Shown: positions 24,176-30,586 of the stretch, piece after piece
Position numbering within the stretch: position 1 is the stretch's first letter
Layout: every line of letters begins with the position of its first letter
IMG/VR virus record: IMGVR_UViG_3300010885_021743
Span: 1-30,586 of that record
Origin: a virus
Reading direction: 5' to 3' (one strand)
DNA: 30,586 nt
The notes under the pieces: model-generated
What the model saw: only the letters and a program-made list of their open reading frames with translations
Told to the model about the DNA's origin: nothing
Databases searched by the model: none
Program-made: the position numbers and the translations under genes

Positions 24176-24998
24176 GAATGATCTCCCGAACTCGCTTGAG
24201 TTCAGCTTCACCCTTCGCAGTTAGCATATCAGGCGGCAAACTTTCCAAAGAATAAATCCATTGGTGCCAACACCGGCAGAAAACTTCTTCACCAGGCGAA
24301 GTAACTTCATCTGTATACCCCGCTGACCCAGCTTTCATCAAGCCTTTTTGCAAAGCCCAATTATCGCGGACTGCATACACTTTCAAATCACGATCTTTGT
24401 GATCTTCGCGGTAATTGTAATTCTGCTGGCGCCAATGAGAGTGCCAAATTCCACACAAAGCGCCACCGGCAAGCGCCACCGTCTCAGACAACGCCGCAGC
24501 GAACTTGTGGCCCTGATCAATGATCACCCGGCGCTCTTCAAACGGCAAACTCGTCAAAGATTTCCGTATCGCACGCTTTGTCTCAACACGCTCAACAACG
24601 TCAGATCCGCCAACCGGGATTGAGGTCGCCCACCCGCTGAACCGTTGCAACGTCTGCTGAATCGACGCCTCACGATTTAATTGAATCAACTGCGCCGAAG
24701 CAAAGATACGACGATCCAGTTCAGCCCGAAGCTGCGGTTTCGCCATTTCCAACGTAAACTGCGACACGCCAGGATTGCTCTTCAACAACCCGCCACGATC
24801 CACATACTTCTGATACAGCGTGTGCAAGTGTTTCCGCAAAGTATCCTCAAGGAAACCACGCGATACCATGTCACGACGAGCTGCCTCGGCAATCTGCTGC
24901 ATCCAGAACTCAAGACGCTCAGACGAATCATAGCCGTGCTGCACGAAGTCATTCACAGCCGCGGTGATAACTTCAAAAAACGTCATCGACGCTTTCAT
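24162..24998 (-). CDS. Phage head morphogenesis protein (Mu F-like)
   Basis: 278 residues; ATG 24998 overlaps the upstream stop (ATGA). The C-terminal part carries the hallmark of Mu F/SPP1 gp7-like minor head proteins: WRQQNYNYREDHKDRD near 194-209 and a PGEEVFCRCWHQW motif near 241-253, where paired Cys and His residues occur in this family. The N-terminal 150 residues are helical (VSRGFLEDTLRKHLHTLY). These proteins bind the portal and enter the prohead in a few copies, and some are ejected with DNA. It lies after the portal, separated by one coiled-coil gene. Confidence 0.75.
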   Translation of the reverse strand: MKASMTFFEVITAAVNDFVQHGYDSSERLEFWMQQIAEAARRDMVSRGFLEDTLRKHLHTLYQKYVDRGGLLKSNPGVSQFTLEMAKPQLRAELDRRIFASAQLIQLNREASIQQTLQRFSGWATSIPVGGSDVVERVETKRAIRKSLTSLPFEERRVIIDQGHKFAAALSETVALAGGALCGIWHSHWRQQNYNYREDHKDRDLKVYAVRDNWALQKGLMKAGSAGYTDEVTSPGEEVFCRCWHQWIYSLESLPPDMLTAKGEAELKRVREIIRARG

Positions 24999-25291
24999 TG
25001 ACCCGTCCGTTCAATCTCTTCGTTCAAACCCTCCAGGCGCTCCAACAAAGCCACGAACCGAACTTCAAATCCAGACATCGTGCCAGCCGCCACAACCTCG
25101 GCCCGCAAGGCCGCAACCTCATCCATAACGCCATTACGCTGCGCCCGTAGAGCCTCTGCACGCGCCCTGTGCTCAAAGATATGCCGCAGAGCAGCACCCT
25201 CATCAGAGTCGTCTACCGGCCCGCTGGACGGGGCTAGGGGAGGAGACCCGCCCCGCCCAGCAGTAGTATGTCGGCGCAGCAACCCCGACAT
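24995..25291 (-). CDS. Small coiled-coil protein between portal and head protein
   Basis: 98 residues, ATG 25291 six bases after the portal stop with a weak AGAGA motif. The N-terminal 35 residues are Gly/Pro/Ser-rich (GRGGSPPLAPSSGPV). Residues 36-98 look like a two-part coiled coil with Leu/Ala heptads (VMDEVAALRAEVVAAG, then FVALLERLEGLNEEIERTG). Its stop overlaps the next start (ATGA). Placed between portal and Mu F-like protein, it may help incorporation of minor head protein or scaffold. No family recognised. Confidence 0.65.
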   Translation of the reverse strand: MSGLLRRHTTAGRGGSPPLAPSSGPVDDSDEGAALRHIFEHRARAEALRAQRNGVMDEVAALRAEVVAAGTMSGFEVRFVALLERLEGLNEEIERTGQ

Positions 25292-25297
25292 ACGTCT

Positions 25298-26716
25298 CTA
25301 AACCGACGAAGAGAACGGGCTGGGCGGCGTAGGCGCACCCTGCAACGCTTCCATCGGAGGCTCGTAATCACGCAAAGCCTCGGCATCCAACACCAAAGGC
25401 TGCGGAAATAGAATGCGGTTTTCACCGGCATTGTCGATTGCCCATTCAATCACACGCACCCGATTGTCCGGATCCATATGCGGCAACAGCACTTCCATCA
25501 TTGCAATCAAAGCTTTCTGACGCACTTCTTCTGCCTTCGTCTCCGAATCAGGATCCCGCAGCAAAGACGGCCATTCAACCTTAAAGCTGTTCTTCCACCG
25601 ATAAAAAGCATCGGTGTAACTCACACCCTCATACTCAGGATAATCTCGCTGAATGATGCTGTAGAAATCCTCATTCCAAGCACGCCGCATCACGATCTCA
25701 TCAAAGAACCGATACAGCGGATTCATCCATTCACGGATGCCATCAATGAACCGCGCCAGGTTCTTTGCATCCTCGGTGCCTTCACCAAAGCCTTGAACCA
25801 TCGTCTCGTTCTCCAGCATCTTCGCTGGCATGTCAGCAGCCGTGGCAATGTTTTTCAAAATGTTGGTGCGAGCAAACGTCCCGGCACCCTCGATGTTCTC
25901 CAAGTTCAAAGACTCAATGTCCTCGGAAATATCAATCGACATCACGTTGTTGGTCTCAGCCTCTTTCAACAATTGACGCTTCATGCCAGCCAACCGCTGC
26001 ATGGCATTGTCAATAATCGACCCAGGCGCTTTCAACTTGGCCACAATCAAGCCAGCCTTCCGCGAAATCATGTCATCCGTCACCATCGTCTGAATAAACG
26101 ATTTCAACGGATACAACGCACGCTGATACACAGACCGACCTACATAACCAAACGCCGACGTCGTATATTCAATATACAACGGGCGCTCATTCATTAGCAC
26201 AACAGTGCGACTGCGATGATATGCCACGCCTGCAGACGTGATGATTGTATGCTTCTGGAAATCAGGCGCATTTGGATCTTGGTTCAACACCAAAGACCCA
26301 GCCGTATTCAACGGATCCAAAACATTGAAATACAGCGGCAAGTCAGCCATTTTCTCAGGCGGGATCTCTTTGTCGGGAGCAATGCCTGTCGCACCCAAAA
26401 CCAAAGACCCAACACCATAAATCCTGGCAATGCCAGCAACCTGGGCAATGTAAGCGTCAGCATTAATCCGCTGCCACTCAGCCTCAAAAGCCTCACGAAC
26501 CCTGTTTTCAGGCGCATTTGCAATACTGATCGCCCGACGCTGGCTCTGCGCCACCATCACAGGAGAATCAACCATCTTCCGACCCAGAGGATGATACGAG
26601 TAAATCGTTTTGCAAATTTGATACGAAGCGTCACTGCCAGGGATAATCTCATCCGCCATCAGCAATTGCTGCAAAGACCCGTTAATGCTGGAACCGGAAA
26701 TCGCAATCGTGGACAT
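25298..26716 (-). CDS. Portal protein (DUF1073-like)
   Basis: 472 residues from ATG 26716, which shares its A with the upstream stop (TGATG) and has GAGG 9 bases upstream; a TTG one codon earlier is unlikely. The opening (DEIIPGSDASYQICKTIYSY, then PLGRKMVDSPV), the GIARIYGVGSLVLGA segment near 95-109, the NLENIEGAGTFARTNILK and AADMPAKMLENETMVQGFGE segments, and the following GTEDAKNLARFIDGIREW are typical of DUF1073-type portals. The portal forms the 12-subunit ring at the capsid vertex for DNA packaging and tail attachment. It lies downstream of terminase with one small gene between them. Confidence 0.85.
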   Translation of the reverse strand: MSTIAISGSSINGSLQQLLMADEIIPGSDASYQICKTIYSYHPLGRKMVDSPVMVAQSQRRAISIANAPENRVREAFEAEWQRINADAYIAQVAGIARIYGVGSLVLGATGIAPDKEIPPEKMADLPLYFNVLDPLNTAGSLVLNQDPNAPDFQKHTIITSAGVAYHRSRTVVLMNERPLYIEYTTSAFGYVGRSVYQRALYPLKSFIQTMVTDDMISRKAGLIVAKLKAPGSIIDNAMQRLAGMKRQLLKEAETNNVMSIDISEDIESLNLENIEGAGTFARTNILKNIATAADMPAKMLENETMVQGFGEGTEDAKNLARFIDGIREWMNPLYRFFDEIVMRRAWNEDFYSIIQRDYPEYEGVSYTDAFYRWKNSFKVEWPSLLRDPDSETKAEEVRQKALIAMMEVLLPHMDPDNRVRVIEWAIDNAGENRILFPQPLVLDAEALRDYEPPMEALQGAPTPPSPFSSSV

Positions 26717-26904
26717 CAAACAACCTCACTGCCAAGCTTACGATGCTGCGCCAAATGATCAGCAACAGCTTTCCCGCCATTGTCCACCAACACGACACCA
26801 GCGTCTTTCAACGCTTTGTGCAGCCAATGAGGAGGAAAATATACGCCCATATCCGTCAACGCATTTAAAAGCCGGGAAGCCGCGTCCATATCAGAACCCT
26901 TCAT
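26716..26904 (-). CDS. Small protein between terminase and portal
   Basis: 62 residues; ATG 26904 with AGGGAA 5 bases upstream. It overlaps the end of the large terminase gene by 14 bases and the portal start by one. The sequence is helical with an aromatic turn (LTDMGVYFPPHWLHKALKD near 16-34) and a basic end (HLAQHRKLGSEVV). Double coupling to two essential genes supports it as real. Function unknown. Confidence 0.65.
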   Translation of the reverse strand: MKGSDMDAASRLLNALTDMGVYFPPHWLHKALKDAGVVLVDNGGKAVADHLAQHRKLGSEVV

Positions 26905-28165
26905 TGTTCCCTAGCGCCAAGGCAATACCATACGTCAAAGTATCCAACAAATCATCATCTCTGTGATTGCCAACCTGACCAACGCGAAAATTTAAAACCT
27001 GACTCAAAAAGTGATTCCTAGTATGCCCTTTATACGTCACCGTCTTATCGTAAGCATGCTGCGATAGCTTCACCATTTTCCGATACAAATACCCGGAAAC
27101 ACTCACAGCACGCTCGTCTTTGCCAATCGACGTCAGTTTGCTGTCAATCGCCTGGGCAGGCCACCCACGACGCAAAGACTGCTGAATCAGCACCTGGCCC
27201 GTCGATTTGTCCTCAATGTAAACGCCCAAGGATCCCATCCGGGCGCCAGTCATCTTAGACAAATCCTCCAAACGATCAAACACGCTCGGCAACCACGTCT
27301 CCAACAACGCACCTTCGATCTGCGCGATATCCCAATCCAGAATCGTCACAGGATGAGGCGACAACTTGTCCACAGCATAAAACACCACCGCAGTGCCATC
27401 GTTGTCCCGACCCGTCTTCACAGCCGTGTCCAACACAGCAAACACAGCGTCACAATGCACAGGCGGCTGCACCGGCAAGCCATTCGTCAAAATGTCCTCC
27501 AACGCAAAAAACTGAACACCCGACCAATTTACAAACTCAGCCAAATATTCCTGCTTGAAAACCAAAGGAGGGTTTTCACGCTCCAACTTTTCCAACTCCT
27601 CTGGCGGCAAATACGGGTTTGTGTGCGTCGGAGCGTGAAACTCCTTAAACCCCAACTCAGGCTCATTGCAAACGCGCCAAAAGAAGTTCTCAGGATCCGT
27701 GCCATTGGCATTCGACAACGCCCAAGCACGACCACCATAATCCAACAACGTCGGCCTAATAGCTCGCGTCCATATGTTGAACATGTTGGATTTCGTAAAC
27801 GCCGCTTCGTCAATGATAACAGTATGATACTTCCTGGATCGACCCGCACGCTCATCTTCCAACGTCCAGAAATCAATACGACCTTTTGTCTTTAACCGAA
27901 TAACGCCCTCAACCTTTGAAGACGACTCTTTAGCGGGCAACAGTATATCCGAACAATCAGTAAATATCTCCGAAATATACTTATACGAAGGCGCAAAATA
28001 GCCAACATATTGACCTTTCATTGCTGCATCACACGCCAGCGTGATGCCCATTACAGACTTGCCCCAACGACGACCGCACCGTATCGCCTTGTATTTGCCA
28101 GGCATCTTGAACGCCGCAACCTGCCCCTTGTGCAAAGTCGGCAGGAAAATTTCACGTTCAGCCAC
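26891..28165 (-). CDS. terL: Terminase large subunit (ATPase-nuclease)
   Basis: 424 residues; GTG 28165 overlaps the small-subunit stop by one base (TAGTG). The ATPase domain has Walker A CGRRWGKS (30-37) and Walker B VIIDE (116-120), followed by a WALSNANGTDP coupling segment near 148-158. The C-terminal RNase H-like nuclease shows VFAVLDTAVKTG (Asp 246), VYIEDKSTGQ (Asp 319) and NHRDDDLLDTLTYG (Asp 403-405), the expected acidic metal ligands. It powers DNA translocation into proheads and cuts concatemers. The length is normal for a compact terminase. Confidence 0.95.
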   Translation of the reverse strand: MAEREIFLPTLHKGQVAAFKMPGKYKAIRCGRRWGKSVMGITLACDAAMKGQYVGYFAPSYKYISEIFTDCSDILLPAKESSSKVEGVIRLKTKGRIDFWTLEDERAGRSRKYHTVIIDEAAFTKSNMFNIWTRAIRPTLLDYGGRAWALSNANGTDPENFFWRVCNEPELGFKEFHAPTHTNPYLPPEELEKLERENPPLVFKQEYLAEFVNWSGVQFFALEDILTNGLPVQPPVHCDAVFAVLDTAVKTGRDNDGTAVVFYAVDKLSPHPVTILDWDIAQIEGALLETWLPSVFDRLEDLSKMTGARMGSLGVYIEDKSTGQVLIQQSLRRGWPAQAIDSKLTSIGKDERAVSVSGYLYRKMVKLSQHAYDKTVTYKGHTRNHFLSQVLNFRVGQVGNHRDDDLLDTLTYGIALALGNNEGF

Positions 28166-28491
28166 TATTTCTGATCCGGCAAGCCGCCCTTAACCGTAAA
28201 GGCCGCATTGCTGTTTGCATCCTTCTCAGCCTCTTTCCAACCGGCGCGGTTCTTCAACCAAAAAAACGTCGCCGCAGGATGCGCCCCACTCTTTGCCATC
28301 GCCAGCAAAGTGTCTGCCACGTCCAGCGTGGCATCCATCGTCCCCATCTCCAGCTCATTCTTGAACTCACGTTTTATTGTGTAAAGCCCCAAGTTCAAAG
28401 AACGGGCAATCTGATCGACCGGCACGCCATAAGCAGCCATCCGCTTAACAACACGACGCTGCTCGGCAGTGGGAGTGTAACTTGAACCCAT
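28165..28491 (-). CDS. terS: Terminase small subunit
   Basis: 108 residues from ATG 28491, with GGAG about 10 bases upstream; an upstream TTG at 28515 is less likely. The N-terminal 45 residues form a helix-turn-helix (TAEQRRVVKRMAAYGVP followed by VDQIARSLNLGLYTIKREF). A helical part (ATLDVADTLLAMAKSG, then PAATFFWLKNRAGWKE) ends with the WLKNRAGW motif frequent in phage small terminases. It recognises the packaging site on phage DNA and loads the large subunit, the next gene, to which it is translationally coupled. Confidence 0.82.
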   Translation of the reverse strand: MGSSYTPTAEQRRVVKRMAAYGVPVDQIARSLNLGLYTIKREFKNELEMGTMDATLDVADTLLAMAKSGAHPAATFFWLKNRAGWKEAEKDANSNAAFTVKGGLPDQK

Positions 28492-28651
28492 GAAAACAAC
28501 GCTCCAATGCGCCAAATATAACTATAGCGCCTTGCCCACAACGCTACACCGCCGACGTGGCAACATCCAACCTCAAAGTCAAGACAAACCATAACGCCAA
28601 GCTGTGCGGTGGGCTCGCAAGAGCAGGGTGCGGCAAGGGAAAGGCCAACTA
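28492..28651 (-). other. Intergenic spacer before small terminase
   Basis: 160 bases without a supported gene. On the minus strand it holds an AT-rich box TATAGTTATAT (about 28526-28516) that could be a -10-like element 30 bases before the terminase start, but no convincing -35 element is spaced correctly. One arm of the hairpin at 28643-28675 reaches into it. This is the only gap in the terminase-head gene run large enough to hold a promoter. Confidence 0.35.
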
Positions 28652-28675
28652 TTAAGCCCTGCTTAATGGTTGGCC
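28643..28675 (-). terminator. Hairpin overlapping the phosphoesterase stop codon
   Basis: Arms GGCCAACTATTAAGC (28643-28657) and GCTTAATGGTTGGCC (28661-28675) with a 3-base loop form a 15-bp stem. It has one C-A mismatch in the minus-strand RNA (a U-G wobble on the plus strand). The stop codon of the phosphoesterase lies inside the stem. The minus-strand stem is followed by TTTCCCTT. It is a possible weak terminator or attenuator separating the phosphoesterase from the terminase genes. Confidence 0.5.
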
Positions 28676-29665
28676 CCATTTGGCACCGCGGAACCAAATG
28701 ACGCCTCCCATCCATTCAGCTATTTCAGGCGGTCGCAATACACCATCTTCGCCAAACGTAAGAACTACAAAACCAGGCCGCGCCCGACTCGGCGCACCCT
28801 CATGATACTGGAATTGCGGCCCAGACGGATCCGTCAACGTGCCGCACTCAATCCCGTACCGCGTGCCACGCAAATCAACAACCGGCTTGCAATCAAGCTG
28901 ATGCGTGTGTCCCGTCACAGTCGAAATGCCAGCATGCAAAGCGTTGTTCCATCCGGCGTGAATACCCGATCGGAATCTATGGCGGATTGCAACAATGTCG
29001 TTGATCGTAATTTGCCAAGCAAAAGCCCAATCAGAGAACCTATCTGTCAAACTTCCCGCGTAATCCTGCAATTCAGGCGCATTGGCCGCAAGATAATTGT
29101 CAACTCGCGCATCATGATTCCCAAGCGTCCAATATTGCTCGCTACCAGACGGAAGCATCGCAAGCCATTCCCGCAAAGCCGTAATTTCGTCAGACAACGT
29201 AGGCGCTCTGCCAGGGCTGCGAGCGTGACGGCTAATGCTCGCACCATCAATCATGTCGCCATTCAACACAATCACAGCAGGCTTAAGCATGTGCGCCACT
29301 TCACAAAACGCACGCCAAGTTGGCGACGGATCCCCAGGCCAAACATGAGCATCAGATCCAATAAGCACCACACCAGGAGCAACATGCACGTCAATGTTGC
29401 GTGGAGTGTGCCACTTGGCGCGAGAATAACCAGGATTAAGCGAAATTCCCGGCAAATCTATTCCATTGGCCTGCATCCTGGCACGGCGCTTGTAAAGACC
29501 GCGAACCTGTATACCCAACGCCTCCGACGCCTTGGTTGCACTGCACCCAGCAGAAAACCACGCAGCAACAAATTCTTCGTCGCTAATGCCCTCCCCCGCA
29601 GGAGGTCGATGTGCCGGTCGTTTGTTTATCTCAATAATCTTTTTCCGTTTTTGTTTTTCAGCCAT
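28652..29665 (-). CDS. HTH-metallophosphoesterase fusion
   Basis: 337 residues from ATG 29665, chosen because GTGAGG lies 7 bases upstream; the frame extends to 29716 but without a better start. Residues 1-20 are Lys/Arg-rich. Residues about 28-66 resemble a helix-turn-helix (DEEFVAAWFSAG, then SATKASEALGIQVRGLYKRR). From residue 98 on comes a calcineurin-like phosphoesterase: LIGSDAHVWPGD (Asp 105, His 107), VLNGDMIDG (136-138), TLGNHDARVD (182-185), HAGWNNALHAG and VTGHTHQLD (252-255). All five metal-ligand blocks seem present, so it is probably an active metal-dependent phosphatase or nuclease that binds DNA. It is the first gene of the leftward run, next to terminase. Substrate unknown; packaging, nucleotide or DNA end processing are possible. 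Confidence 0.85.
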   Translation of the reverse strand: MAEKQKRKKIIEINKRPAHRPPAGEGISDEEFVAAWFSAGCSATKASEALGIQVRGLYKRRARMQANGIDLPGISLNPGYSRAKWHTPRNIDVHVAPGVVLIGSDAHVWPGDPSPTWRAFCEVAHMLKPAVIVLNGDMIDGASISRHARSPGRAPTLSDEITALREWLAMLPSGSEQYWTLGNHDARVDNYLAANAPELQDYAGSLTDRFSDWAFAWQITINDIVAIRHRFRSGIHAGWNNALHAGISTVTGHTHQLDCKPVVDLRGTRYGIECGTLTDPSGPQFQYHEGAPSRARPGFVVLTFGEDGVLRPPEIAEWMGGVIWFRGAKWGQPLSRA

Positions 29666-29808
29666 AAATGCCTCACAAAACAAGTGGATGCTGCCCTGTA
29701 TCCTAAACCGAACCAAAATGCGAGCATGTCTTAAGAAAGGTTTGCGGCGTTTTCTTTCCGTAAAAAAATCGTTGGTAAACTTTCAAAAATACCGACCGGC
29801 CTTTAGAC

Positions 29809-29824
29809 GGTCCCTGATGGGACC
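29809..29824. other. Short GC-rich hairpin
   Basis: GGTCCC TGAT GGGACC forms a perfect 6-bp stem with a 4-base loop. On the plus strand it is followed by CATTTTCG, a poor T-run, so it is at best a weak plus-strand terminator. It may instead be an operator-like site upstream of the leftward gene run. Confidence 0.35.
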
Positions 29825-29903
29825 CATTTTCGAAAGGGGGTGGGGGGGTGTCTTTTTTCTAGCGCCTGTTTGAGGGTGGCGTGGTGCGGGGTGCGCCATG
29901 CGG

Positions 29904-29982
29904 TTGTGCGGTGGCGTGGTGGCGGTATGCGTTTGTGCGGTGGCGTGGTGGCGGTATGCGTTTGTGCGGTGTTGGCATGCGT
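29904..29982 (+). repeat. 29-bp tandem repeat, two full copies and a partial
   Basis: The unit begins TTGTGCGGTGGCGTGGTGGC and ends GGTATGCGT. Copies at 29904-29932 and 29933-29961 are identical; a shortened 21-base copy follows at 29962-29982. A degenerate GGTGGCGTGGTGCGG-type copy precedes them near 29875. Identity of the two full copies points to recent duplication or conservation. Confidence 0.85.
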
Positions 29983-30249
29983 TTTGTGAATAGGTCAAAA
30001 AATGGGTTTGTCGCATTTTGAGGTGGGATCGGTTAACTTTTCCAAACAGGGGTATTGTCGCTTTTTGTCATTGTCGACCACCCGCACCCTCGATCAGGCA
30101 TGGGCGTTGGCGGGCCTAGAAGGGGGGCTGTAGGCGGGGCGCTGGGTCGCCTGGGTGCAACTGACATGGAATGACAGGCTGCCATCCTGGGGCTTCTGTG
30201 GGGCTTGTGGCGCGTATGGCAAACGGTGACAATTGTTTTGGTCTGTTAG

Positions 30250-30268
30250 TGTCATGAGAACAATGACA
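30250..30268. promoter_or_regulatory. Operator-like inverted repeat TGTCAT-N7-ATGACA
   Basis: A perfect 6-bp inverted repeat with a 7-base spacer. The TGACA core recurs at 30066 (inverted), 30162, 30172, 30227 and 30349 as well, many more times than expected by chance in 300 bases. This is the pattern of a dimeric DNA-binding protein site, but no binding protein can be named. Confidence 0.35.
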
Positions 30269-30460
30269 TAGACCTGGTCAAATGAGGTGGTTGATGGGCG
30301 GTTTAGAATGGGCTTTAGGGGGCTTGGAACGGGGTCGCTAGGTGGCTCTGACAGGGTGGCATGTGGGGGGAATGCTGCGGCGCCTGGGATGGGCCTGTAC
30401 GGGTCAGAACGGCGTTTCTGTGACGTGCTACCAGGCGCGCGGCGTTTTGACCGGCTTAAC

Positions 30461-30586
30461 GGTGTCGAGGCCGACGGTGTCGAGGCCGACCTGGCGACGG
30501 TGTCGTCGAGGCCGACCTGGCGACGGTGTCGTCGAGGCCGACGGTGTCGTCGAGGCCGACGGTGGCGTCGAGGCCGACCTGGCGAC
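30461..30586. repeat. Variable-length tandem repeat at the right edge
   Basis: Six tandem units begin GGTGTCG or GGTGGCG and contain CGAGGCCGAC. Lengths are 15, 23, 26, 18, 18 and 26 bases, differing by presence of one GTC and of an eight-base CTGGCGAC block. The array continues to the last base of the window, so its full length is unknown. The minus strand is open through it from the edge to a TAG at 30428, so it could be the end of a repetitive gene; this is not supported further. Confidence 0.8.

Larger units (their letters stand above)
29666..30460. other. Gene-poor G-rich region
   Basis: About 795 bases without a supported gene. The plus strand is strongly G-rich, with many runs of three or more Gs (for example GGGGGTGGGGGGG at 29836-29848). 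It holds a 29-bp tandem repeat, a short GC hairpin and seven TGACA/TGTCA motifs. The only notable small frames on the plus strand are 30002-30133 (43 codons, AGGT 7 bases before ATG) and shorter ones after it, too weak to call genes. It probably carries a regulatory region, origin or packaging signal, but nothing proves which. Confidence 0.5.

Noticed and set aside
28516-28526. Promoter of the terminase genes (TATAGTTATAT)
   Set aside because: The -10-like box is suggestive, but no -35 element is at suitable spacing; kept only as a remark in the spacer entry.
28395-28715. 106-codon hydrophobic minus-strand frame, holin-like at first sight
   Set aside because: It overlaps the ends of the phosphoesterase and the small terminase in another frame, has no ribosome-binding site, and its hydrophobic part is a shifted reading of the terminase gene.
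28670-29734. 354-codon plus-strand frame
   Set aside because: Antisense to the phosphoesterase, which has intact metal-binding motifs. The opposite frame is Arg-rich without recognisable domains.
29904-29982. CRISPR-like 29-bp repeats
   Set aside because: The unit length is typical, but the copies are directly adjacent with no spacers between them, so it is a tandem repeat.
29783-30016. 77-codon minus-strand frame
   Set aside because: Its His/Thr/Ala/Pro composition simply translates the 29-bp tandem repeats; no start signal or similarity to known proteins.
30428-30586. C-terminus of a gene entering from the right on the minus strand
   Set aside because: A 52-codon frame is open from the edge to TAG, but it lies almost fully in the repeat array, other frames are also open, and no coding signature is visible.

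Overview
This window is the late, virion-building region of a contractile-tailed double-stranded DNA bacteriophage (myovirus type). Almost every supported gene lies on the minus strand, so transcription runs from right (about 29,665) to left and off the left edge. Most genes overlap by 1-14 bases or abut, which points to one or a few long polycistronic late messages with translational coupling. No integrase, replication, lysis-cassette, tRNA or bacterial housekeeping gene was seen. The host cannot be named from this sequence. The gene set (DUF1073-type portal, Mu F-like head protein, DUF2213 prohead protein, DUF2184-type capsid, DUF3383-type sheath, a baseplate resembling that of cyanophage Pam3) is widespread in phages of Gram-negative bacteria and in environmental phage contigs. 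Family names come from recognising the proteins by eye, not from a database search.

Layout in the order of transcription. (1) 30586-29666: a gene-poor, G-rich (plus strand) segment with two tandem-repeat blocks and clustered TGACA motifs. (2) 29665-26717: a helix-turn-helix/metallophosphoesterase fusion, small and large terminase subunits, and a 62-residue protein. (3) 26716-19947: portal, a coiled-coil protein, Mu F-like head morphogenesis protein, a 59-residue protein, a NUDIX hydrolase, a DUF2213 protease/scaffold with striking poly-aspartate repeats, a candidate decoration protein and the major capsid protein. A strong hairpin follows the capsid gene. (4) 19882-17036: neck and connector candidates. 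(5) 17000-12119: tail sheath, tail tube, tail assembly chaperone pair with a T_TTT_TTT -1 frameshift site, and a tape measure protein carrying a lytic transglycosylase domain. (6) 12114-6334: baseplate (hub-peripheral protein, plug-like protein, hub, spike, gp25-like wedge, J-like wedge, DUF2612 wedge). (7) 6316-1: fibre region with four fibre-like or fibre-associated large genes, adaptor-like domains and several very small genes. The leftmost fibre gene runs off the window and has no stop inside it.

The parts fit one assembly pathway: terminase packages DNA through the portal into a DUF2184 capsid matured by the DUF2213 protein. Neck proteins join it to a contractile tail whose length is set by the tape measure, and the baseplate carries fibres for host recognition. 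The features that go beyond a routine annotation are a beta-sandwich module that recurs six times inside four unrelated virion proteins, the poly-aspartate scaffold, the perfect frameshift heptamer, the HTH-phosphoesterase next to terminase, the NUDIX gene inside the head operon, and the repeat-rich right end.
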